DNA of 64,000 bases from Lacibacter luteus (GTDB taxonomy: Bacteria; Bacteroidota; Bacteroidia; Chitinophagales; Chitinophagaceae): positions 310,001-374,000 of the forward strand of contig NZ_SDHW01000003.1 of assembly GCF_004118265.1 (NCBI RefSeq), given 5' to 3'. Shown in pieces: positions 57,295-64,000 of this stretch. Below the pieces are notes generated by a model. It saw nothing but the letters and a program-made list of their open reading frames with translations, did not search any database and had not been told where the DNA came from. The position numbers and the translations under genes were made by a program. The stretch's first letter is position 1. Every line of letters starts with the position of its first letter.

Positions 57295-57993
57295 TCAGGA
57301 GTTGATGTTTGCATGAAAGCTTTTTACAACAGCTTCATTATCGTTTTTAAGTACAAGAGAACCGGTAAAAATTAACAGAAGTCCCACAAGCTCTGTAAAG
57401 TAGAATATTATACTGATGTCCATATTGCTGTGCGATTTTCCAAAACCGGGCAGCAGACCTCCAATTGTAATAATAAGAATACCGAAAAACCTTGTTCTGA
57501 ATCTGGTTGACTTGCTGTATTGAAACGCAGAAAAAAATGCAGCTCCGGTAAGTAAAACAAAACTGTATAAATGAACAACTCTTGTCATTGGCCGGATGAA
57601 CTCCCATTCAAACGCAGATCCGTTTAAACGGTTACCATCAGGAATAACAGAAACAGGAGAAAGCAAAACATATACTGCGGCAACAAGAATATATGCTGCG
57701 CCAATAAGCATTAGTATATCGGCAGTTTTTTTACGAAGTATAAGATAGAGTAAACCCGTAACCAGTGCCCAGCCGCCTACCAATGCACCGCTTATATACC
57801 AAAGCTTGAAGTTAAATGCATTAAATCCTGATAAGGAATGGATGCTTTCTGCAAAAGCCCCTGCTCCGTATGCAGCCATGCCTAAAGCAAACCACAACAT
57901 ATAAGATGTATGGGAACGACGTAGAAAATCCTTCAGGAGGATTGCAAAAAAAACAAACGACAAAACCGTTGTTGCTACAGGTAAAAGGTACAT
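57295..57993 (-). CDS. Seven-helix membrane protein, unrecognised
   Basis: 232 residues with about seven transmembrane helices evenly spread through the length. The sequence YMLWFALGMAAYGAGAFAES and a short polar loop near 130 are typical of multi-pass sensors but no domain is recognised. There is no catalytic motif. It converges with the AraC gene and is divergent from the siderophore receptor gene. Function unknown. Confidence 0.7.
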   Translation of the reverse strand: MYLLPVATTVLSFVFFAILLKDFLRRSHTSYMLWFALGMAAYGAGAFAESIHSLSGFNAFNFKLWYISGALVGGWALVTGLLYLILRKKTADILMLIGAAYILVAAVYVLLSPVSVIPDGNRLNGSAFEWEFIRPMTRVVHLYSFVLLTGAAFFSAFQYSKSTRFRTRFFGILIITIGGLLPGFGKSHSNMDISIIFYFTELVGLLLIFTGSLVLKNDNEAVVKSFHANINS

Positions 57994-58174
57994 AAAAGTT
58001 TTGGTTGCTGATTTAAAAGTACAAAAAAACCGACAAGTAAACTTTCGACATAACGAAAATCATAAAACGTATTTGTTATGATGTAACTGCAACAAGGGTA
58101 TGCATGTAAATTGAAGTTTCCCATTTGCGTAAACCAATTTCCCGATTCGGGAGCACTCATCATTTCTGCACAAA

Positions 58175-58204
58175 TATTTTTGCATCCGCTTAACAGTAAC
58201 TGTT
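58175..58204 (+). promoter_or_regulatory. -7 box and palindromic site before the siderophore receptor
   Basis: TATTTTTG (58175-58182) matches TAnnTTTG. Just downstream lies the palindrome AACAGT-A-ACTGTT (58192-58204), near the predicted start site (about 58189), a good place for a repressor. The leader is about 93 nt. Within 57994-58281 there is also a TCCCGA-TTCGGGA-like inverted repeat near 58140. Confidence 0.5.
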
Positions 58205-58281
58205 GAGCAGTTAACAACTTGCAGAAGCAACGTATTTTCTTCTGTATGCATGCCATCGAACCCAATCAATGATTCAAAAAG

Positions 58282-60633
58282 ATGAAACAAATCTGCTTAC
58301 TTATCCTGTTGTGCAGTACTCTGTGTTTTTCGTTTGCACAAACTGCAACAGGTATTATTAAAGGAAAAATCACCACTGCCGATAACAAACCCGGTGAAGG
58401 TGTAACCGTATTAGTAAAGAACTCTGTAAAAAATGCTGTGGCCGATAATGAAGGTGTGTTTGAATTAAAGAACATGCAGCCCGGCAGTTATACACTTGTT
58501 ATCAGTCTTGTTGGTTATAAAGATACCGAACAGGATGTAACCGTTGAACCTGGTAAAACAGCTACGGTTGATGTGCAACTCAGCTTATCAGATAAAGAAC
58601 TGAATGAAGTTGTTGTTGTTGCCAACAAAAACAGTTTTAAAACAAACCGTGTATCAGGATCGTTGCGTTTAAATACGCCTATTCTTGAAATACCACAAAA
58701 CATACAGGTAGTTACAGCACGCCTTATTAATAACCAGCAGATCTTTGATATGCTGGAAGGCGTTACACGTAACGTTAGTGGTGCAACACGTGTTGAGCAT
58801 TGGGATAACTATGCACGCATCACCATGCGTGGCAGCAATGTAGCAGCATTCCGTAATGGTATGAATGTATCTACAACATGGGGACCATTAACAGAAGATA
58901 TGAGCATGGTGGAGCGTATTGAATTTGTAAAAGGACCAGCAGGTTTTATGTTGGCGAATGGCGACCCAAGTGGTTTTTATAACGTCGTAACCAAAAAGCC
59001 TAGCGGCCGTAACAAAGGCGAAGTAAGTGTATCGGTTGGTAGTTTTGATTTTTACCGTGCTACCGCTGACCTTGATGGTAAATTATCAAAAGATGGAAAG
59101 CTGTTGTACCGCATAAATGTAATGGGACAATTGAAAGGTTCTCATCGTCCGTACGATTTTAACAACCGTTATACTGTTGTGCCGGTGTTGAAATATTTAA
59201 TTGATGAAAAAACATCGGTTACATTAGAATATACGCACCAGTTCTCCGAAGTAAATGTGATCGGCTCCAACTATGCTTTCTCCAAAAGAAAGTATGCTGA
59301 TCTGCCTCGCACTTACACCACTGCAGAAGTAAACATGCCTTCTACAAAAATGAACGACCGCAATGCGTTGCTCATCTTCGATCATAAATTTAACGACGAC
59401 TGGAAGTTTACTGCACAGGCTGCATATTTCAATTACACACAGGTAGGTGCTTCGCTCTGGCCATGGGGTTTTGATGCAAGCAACGACAGCTTAATGCAAC
59501 GTGGTATGAGCATCTGGGATATTCTCGGCATCAGCAAAATGGGACAGATGTATGTGAGTGGTGAAGTGGCAACCGGCAAAGTATCGCACAAAATACTGGC
59601 AGGTGTGGACATGAGTAATAAAGAATACTTCCACGACTGGAACCAAGGTGGAGTTGTTGGTACCGCTGATTTTAATATTTACAATCCGCAATATGGTACT
59701 TCCATTATCCCAACGTTTGATCGTTCAAAAGATATTCGTCAGCGTGGTGTGCGTTATTATAATGGCTACAGTGCATTTTATGCGCAGGATGAAATTGGTT
59801 TCTTCGAAAACAAACTTCGTTTAACACTGGCCGGTAGATATACCACACTCAACACCGGTAATGTGTACAGCGGTGATTTTAAAAGCAGCAAATTCACACC
59901 ACGTGTTGGGTTGAGTTATTCAATTGATCGCAACACAGCCGTGTATTTTGTAAACGATCAATCTTTCCTTGAAAACTTTGGTGCCGATTGGCAAGGCAAA
60001 GCATTTGATCCGCTTACAGGTACAAATCTGGAATTGGGGATTAAGCGTGACTGGTTAAAAGGTAAATGGAATACATCGGTATCTGCTTACCAGATCACAC
60101 GTAATAATGTATTAACTGCCGATCTGGATCATCCGAATCCTACCGGTGGTTTTTATAACCGTCAATCAGGTCAGCAGCAAACAAAAGGTGTTGAAGTAGA
60201 TATTCGTGGCGAAGTGGTGAGTGGACTTGACATTTTGGTAAACTATGCCTTTACCGAAGCGAAAGTGACAAAAGACAGCGATCCTAAAAATGTAGGTGTG
60301 CAGGTGCCCGGATCAAGCAAGCATATTCAAAACAGCTGGATCAATTATAAAGTACAGAATGGAGCATTGGCCGGTTTCGGTGTATCACTCGGTTACCAAT
60401 GGCAGGTGCAACGTTCTTCCTGGTATGTGTTTGATGGCAGCGATAAAAGTTTACCTGATTACTTCCGTTTAGATGGCGGTATTTCATATCAAAAAGACAA
60501 GATCGGGTTCAACTTGTTTGTCAATAATCTTCTCAATAAGTATCTCTATTCGGGTGGTCCTTATGCCGATTATTTTTACTGGCAGGCAGAACCCGGTACC
60601 AATGCACGTTTCAGCATTAACTATCGCTTTTAA
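58282..60633 (+). CDS. TonB-dependent siderophore receptor
   Basis: 783 residues. The signal peptide ends SFAQ, followed by a carboxypeptidase-like domain (GIIKGKITTADNKPGEGVTV, residues 24-105), the TonB box/plug region (IPQNIQVVTARLINNQQ, ITMRGSNVAAFRNGM, VEFVKGPAGFM) and a 22-strand barrel ending FSINYRF with the terminal aromatic. The plug motifs match FpvA/FhuE-type siderophore receptors. It is followed by a PepSY protein gene 11 bp downstream, so the two probably form an operon. Confidence 0.92.
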   Translation: MKQICLLILLCSTLCFSFAQTATGIIKGKITTADNKPGEGVTVLVKNSVKNAVADNEGVFELKNMQPGSYTLVISLVGYKDTEQDVTVEPGKTATVDVQLSLSDKELNEVVVVANKNSFKTNRVSGSLRLNTPILEIPQNIQVVTARLINNQQIFDMLEGVTRNVSGATRVEHWDNYARITMRGSNVAAFRNGMNVSTTWGPLTEDMSMVERIEFVKGPAGFMLANGDPSGFYNVVTKKPSGRNKGEVSVSVGSFDFYRATADLDGKLSKDGKLLYRINVMGQLKGSHRPYDFNNRYTVVPVLKYLIDEKTSVTLEYTHQFSEVNVIGSNYAFSKRKYADLPRTYTTAEVNMPSTKMNDRNALLIFDHKFNDDWKFTAQAAYFNYTQVGASLWPWGFDASNDSLMQRGMSIWDILGISKMGQMYVSGEVATGKVSHKILAGVDMSNKEYFHDWNQGGVVGTADFNIYNPQYGTSIIPTFDRSKDIRQRGVRYYNGYSAFYAQDEIGFFENKLRLTLAGRYTTLNTGNVYSGDFKSSKFTPRVGLSYSIDRNTAVYFVNDQSFLENFGADWQGKAFDPLTGTNLELGIKRDWLKGKWNTSVSAYQITRNNVLTADLDHPNPTGGFYNRQSGQQQTKGVEVDIRGEVVSGLDILVNYAFTEAKVTKDSDPKNVGVQVPGSSKHIQNSWINYKVQNGALAGFGVSLGYQWQVQRSSWYVFDGSDKSLPDYFRLDGGISYQKDKIGFNLFVNNLLNKYLYSGGPYADYFYWQAEPGTNARFSINYRF

Positions 60634-60644
60634 TTGCATTGAGT

Positions 60645-61766
60645 ATGACGTTTAAAAAACTCATTGGAAAAATTCACCTCTGGCTCGGACTAGCGTCCGG
60701 GCTGGTGGTTTTAATACTAGGCATCACCGGTTGCATTCTTGCATTTGAAGTGGAGATACGAAATGCAACAGAGAAATTCCGTTTTGTAAAAGCGGAAGAC
60801 AAACCTTTTCTGCCGCCATCTGCATTAAAAACAATCGCAGAAAAACATCTTGCTTCTAAACTTGCGTTAGGTGTTGAATACCCGGGAAAGAATAAAGCCG
60901 CATCAGTGATGTACTATGATGAAACACATTATGAGATCGTGTTCATCAATCCCTACAACGGTGAAGTACTGAAGCATAAAAACATGACCAAAGACTTCTT
61001 TCGGATTGTACTCGATGGTCATTTTTACTTATGGTTGCCACATGAAATCGGTCAGCCAATTGCAGCAAGCGCAACACTTATTTTTTTAGTAATGATGATC
61101 ACCGGATTAATTCTTTGGTGGCCACGCAACAAAGCTGCACGCAAACAACGCTTCAGTGTTAAGTGGAGTGCAAAATGGAAACGTAAGAATTATGATCTGC
61201 ATAATGTGCTTGGTTTTTACATGACATGGGTGGCCATCTTTTTGGCCATTACAGGTTTGGTATTCGGCTTTCAGTGGTTTGCAAAATCGGTGTACTGGGT
61301 TACAAGCGGCGGTGAAACAAAACAGGAAGACAAACATCCTGTTTCGGATACAACAAAGCCTGCAACTGTTGCCAACATGGCCGATTATCTCTGGCAAAAA
61401 CATTTGCATGAAGTGCAGCCGAATGAAAGCATGGGTATTTATTTCGCACATACATCAACCGATCCGTTTGAAGTGGTGGTGAATCATAAGCCAGGCACTT
61501 ATTACAAATCCGATTTTTATCATTACGATCAATACAGTGGTAAACATTTACCTGCGCAGGGTAGTTACGATGGCAAGTTCAAGGATGCAAAGCTGGCCGA
61601 TAAGATCGTTCGCATGAACTACGATATGCATGTGGGCGCCGTGCTGGGTATTGCCGGTAAGCTGCTGGCCTTTTTTGCCAGCTTGATTGCCGCCAGTTTA
61701 CCCGTAACCGGTCTGCTCATTTGGCTGGGACGAAGGCGAAAACAAGCAACTGTTTTTTCTAAATAA
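60645..61766 (+). CDS. PepSY-domain membrane protein (iron-uptake associated)
   Basis: 373 residues. Four transmembrane helices (near 14-37, 144-165, 192-215 and 335-360) enclose an extracytoplasmic part with PepSY-like features. Conserved motifs are KIHLWLGLASGLVV at the start, GHFYLWLP and HNVLGFYMTWVAIFLAITGL. Such proteins are often next to TonB-dependent siderophore receptors and may reduce ferric complexes. The start is ATG 60645 rather than a TTG at 60639. A terminator follows the stop. Confidence 0.9.
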   Translation: MTFKKLIGKIHLWLGLASGLVVLILGITGCILAFEVEIRNATEKFRFVKAEDKPFLPPSALKTIAEKHLASKLALGVEYPGKNKAASVMYYDETHYEIVFINPYNGEVLKHKNMTKDFFRIVLDGHFYLWLPHEIGQPIAASATLIFLVMMITGLILWWPRNKAARKQRFSVKWSAKWKRKNYDLHNVLGFYMTWVAIFLAITGLVFGFQWFAKSVYWVTSGGETKQEDKHPVSDTTKPATVANMADYLWQKHLHEVQPNESMGIYFAHTSTDPFEVVVNHKPGTYYKSDFYHYDQYSGKHLPAQGSYDGKFKDAKLADKIVRMNYDMHVGAVLGIAGKLLAFFASLIAASLPVTGLLIWLGRRRKQATVFSK

Positions 61767-61767
61767 C

Positions 61768-61797
61768 AAGAGGCACGCTCAAAGCGTGCCTCTTTCT
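61768..61797 (+). terminator. Intrinsic terminator after the PepSY gene
   Basis: Bases 61768-61779 pair perfectly with 61783-61794 (12 bp), loop CAA, then CTGTTTTG. Confidence 0.9.
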
Positions 61798-61861
61798 GTT
61801 TTGAAACCTGCATAAATTCCTTATTTCGTAAACGCTTTTTACTGATAGATGATGGCTATCA

Positions 61862-61920
61862 ATCTTAGCTGACTGACATTTGCGGTCTGAAAAAATAAAA
61901 CAGATAAATCAAGCTAAGAT
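61862..61920 (+). repeat. 9-bp inverted repeat covering the receptor start codon
   Basis: ATCTTAGCT (61862-61870) and AGCTAAGAT (61912-61920) are perfectly complementary, 41 bp apart. The downstream arm includes the first two bases of the ATG at 61919, so folding could hide the start codon. Confidence 0.5.
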
Positions 61921-64000
61921 GAACAGACGATTTTTATTCCTTTGCCTTTTTGTGTTTCCACTGATTGCATTTGCACAAACAGGAACAATTAAAGGAACCG
62001 TACAAACCAATAACAAAAAAGCAGCTGCTTCAGCTTCTGTTCGTTTGAAAGGACAGAAGAAAGCAACCATTACTGATAACGAAGGAAGTTTTGTTTTTGA
62101 ACAGGTTGAAGCAGGTATTTATAAACTCGAAATATCAGGTGTTGGCTACCAGCTCACGGAAAAAGAAGTAACTGTTGCGGGTGGTGAAACAACTGAAGTA
62201 AACATTGAGGTAACAGAACTGCAAACACAATTAACAGAGATCATTGTTTCCGCAGGCCGTACTAAAGAAACCATCGACAAAGTACCGGCTTCAGTTTCAG
62301 TAGTAGGCTATAAAACACTTCAACAGAATCTGACCATTACGAGCAATCCTGGCGATATCTTAGAAAACCGTGTTCCGGGTCTTGCTCCAAGTACTGGTCT
62401 TAGCAGCAACTCGGGGCAAACACTGCGTGGCCGTAGTTTGTTGATAATGGTGGACGGAGTACCACAATCAACACCATTACGTAACGGAGCTATGGATCTT
62501 CGTGCATTGGACCCTGCCGTTGTAGAACGTATTGAAGTAGTAAAAGGCGCTACGGCTATTTACGGTAATGGTGCTGCCGGTGGTTTGATCAATTATTTTA
62601 CCCGTGCACCTAAAACAGGTAAACTTTTTAACAGCCAGACTTCTGTAGGTTCAACCGGTTCGCTGGTAAATAATTCCAATAGTATGGGTGGGCGCTTAAG
62701 CCAGATGTTTTATGGTAATACAGGAAAACTGAGTTATGTACTGAGTGGTGTGTATGAACAGACAGGCGAATATAAAGATGCTGATGGCGATGTGTTACCT
62801 CCTGTATATGGTTTGGGCGAAACTGATTCGTACAACGCTTTTGCAAAACTTGGTTATGAATTTTCGCCAAAGCATAAAGTGCAGGCCAGCTATAACTTTT
62901 TCAGCAGCCGCCAAACAACCAATTATGTTACAGTAAACGGCGATTATAAAACCGGTAAAAAAACATCGGCCACCGAAGGCCAGTCCAAAGGTGTGCCACA
63001 AGGTGTAAGGGGAAATCATAACCTGGGCGTGCAATTCAGTGGAGAAACAGGTGTTGCCAATACACGCTACGATGCTGATGTGTATTATCAGAGCGTAGAT
63101 AATATCTTTTTCTTTTCCGAAGCATTTGTGGGCGGTGGTATCTCCCGCATTTTATCGAAGAAAACAGGTGCACGATTGGTGCTCAACACTCCGCTTACTT
63201 ATAACAACTTTGATGCAAACTTTACTTATGGTTTAGATGCACAACGTGATGTTACATCGCAACCACTGGTTGATGGTCGTGTGTGGGTACCTGAGATGGA
63301 TATGTTTAACCTTGCACCATTTGTTCAAACAAAACTTACCTTTTTTGATAAACTGGTATTGAAAGCTGGTGTGCGTTACGAAACAGTAAATATCGGTGTG
63401 GATGATTATGCAACATTACCAAGCCGAAATACAACAACAGGTGTTGTTACGCCAGCAATGGATGTAAAAGGCGGTACTTTAAAATATAAAGCACTGGTGG
63501 CAAACGCAGGCTTGCGTTATAATCTTTCCGATTATTTTTCTCCTTTCGTCAGCTTTTCACAAGGGTTCAGTGTATCGGATATTGGTTTGGTGCTTCGCTC
63601 TGCAAGAGTAAATGATATTGCAAAGATCAATACCGAAGCTGTAATTGTAAACAGTTACGAAACGGGTTTTACCAGCAAGATCAAAAACATTCGTTTTGAA
63701 GCAACCGGTTATATCAGCACTTCGAGCCTGGGCGCCAACAGTGTGTACAACAACGGTGCATTTGTTGTTGTGCGGGCTCCTGAATTCATCTATGGGTTTG
63801 AACTGGCAGCTGATGTACAGGTGTTGAAAAACCTGCAGGCAGGAGTTTCGTATAGTTATGTAGAAGGCAAACTGGATGCAAACAACGATGGCGATTACAA
63901 AGGGCAAACGGATGAATACCTGCCCGGTCAGCGTATTTCGCCTCCCAAAATTGCAGGGCATGTTGATTATGCAATTCTGCCCGGTAAGCTGAATGTGCTT
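61919..64000 (+). CDS. TonB-dependent receptor, 3' end outside window
   Basis: 694 codons are visible and the frame runs to the last base. A signal peptide (ends IAFAQ) is followed by a carboxypeptidase-like domain (GTIKGTVQTNNKKAAASASV), a plug with SVSVVGYKTLQQN, LRGRSLLIMVDGVPQ and VERIEVVKGATAIYGNGAAGG, and a barrel. The plug motifs resemble FecA-like receptors for ferric chelates or other metal complexes. It lies 152 bp after the PepSY gene, behind a terminator, so it has its own promoter. The start is ATG 61919. Confidence 0.92.
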   Translation, partial: MNRRFLFLCLFVFPLIAFAQTGTIKGTVQTNNKKAAASASVRLKGQKKATITDNEGSFVFEQVEAGIYKLEISGVGYQLTEKEVTVAGGETTEVNIEVTELQTQLTEIIVSAGRTKETIDKVPASVSVVGYKTLQQNLTITSNPGDILENRVPGLAPSTGLSSNSGQTLRGRSLLIMVDGVPQSTPLRNGAMDLRALDPAVVERIEVVKGATAIYGNGAAGGLINYFTRAPKTGKLFNSQTSVGSTGSLVNNSNSMGGRLSQMFYGNTGKLSYVLSGVYEQTGEYKDADGDVLPPVYGLGETDSYNAFAKLGYEFSPKHKVQASYNFFSSRQTTNYVTVNGDYKTGKKTSATEGQSKGVPQGVRGNHNLGVQFSGETGVANTRYDADVYYQSVDNIFFFSEAFVGGGISRILSKKTGARLVLNTPLTYNNFDANFTYGLDAQRDVTSQPLVDGRVWVPEMDMFNLAPFVQTKLTFFDKLVLKAGVRYETVNIGVDDYATLPSRNTTTGVVTPAMDVKGGTLKYKALVANAGLRYNLSDYFSPFVSFSQGFSVSDIGLVLRSARVNDIAKINTEAVIVNSYETGFTSKIKNIRFEATGYISTSSLGANSVYNNGAFVVVRAPEFIYGFELAADVQVLKNLQAGVSYSYVEGKLDANNDGDYKGQTDEYLPGQRISPPKIAGHVDYAILPGKLNVL

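Overview
The window looks like a chromosomal segment of a Bacteroidota bacterium, most likely family Chitinophagaceae. The evidence is a type IX secretion (T9SS) C-terminal sorting domain on two proteins, SusC/TonB-type receptors with carboxypeptidase-like N-terminal domains, DUF5686 and OMP_b-brl_3 outer-membrane proteins, a Bat (aerotolerance) cluster, promoters of the Bacteroidota type (TAnnTTTG at -7), and few clear Shine-Dalgarno sites. No rRNA, tRNA, CRISPR array, prophage or intact transposase gene was seen. The genus is not determined.

Layout. 1-6.2 kb: the 3' part of a PorZ-like propeller gene, recO, and a very large TraB/GumN protein. 6.3-10.5 kb: an amidohydrolase and prfA divergent from a symmetric promoter, then a metzincin-type lipoprotein and a glycine-rich protein. 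10.5-12.8 kb: a duplicated hairpin element, then leftward VanZ, gcvH, a cyclophilin and a small unknown. 13-16.8 kb: moxR, DUF58, a BatD-like protein and batA. 16.8-17.3 kb: a GxxExxY nuclease-like gene between inverted repeats. 17.3-23.3 kb: rsgA, small unknowns, a gamma carbonic anhydrase, a class III aminotransferase and a DUF5686 barrel. 23.4-27.3 kb: a membrane protein / winged-helix regulator / creD run that continues into a Coq4-like protein, a DgkA-like kinase and DUF1361. 27.3-39 kb: a TolB-like/barrel protein, an MBL hydrolase, a flippase, a di-haem peroxidase, arfB, dtd, a MazG-like protein and glyQS. 39-47.7 kb: a secreted subtilase (T9SS substrate) and mfd. 47.8-52.4 kb: a LytS/LytTR two-component pair and a neighbouring outer-membrane barrel protein. 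52.5-56.1 kb: small envelope proteins and gyrB. 56.3-64 kb: an AraC regulator, two TonB-dependent receptors and a PepSY membrane protein, probably an iron/siderophore locus; the last receptor runs off the window.

The strongest new signals are regulatory or repetitive. (1) Tandem repeats with a 21-bp period lie at exactly the same distance (29 nt) from the -7 box upstream of both the LytTR operon and the adjacent barrel gene, which suggests a local LytTR regulon. (2) A GxxExxY gene with PD-(D/E)XK-like residues is bounded by 27-bp inverted repeats, each with three CACGGA units. (3) A tandemly duplicated hairpin element shows a compensatory base-pair change. (4) A near-identical palindromic element precedes both the first gene and creD in the creD cluster. 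(5) Several genes have -7 boxes so close to the start codon that their mRNAs should be leaderless.
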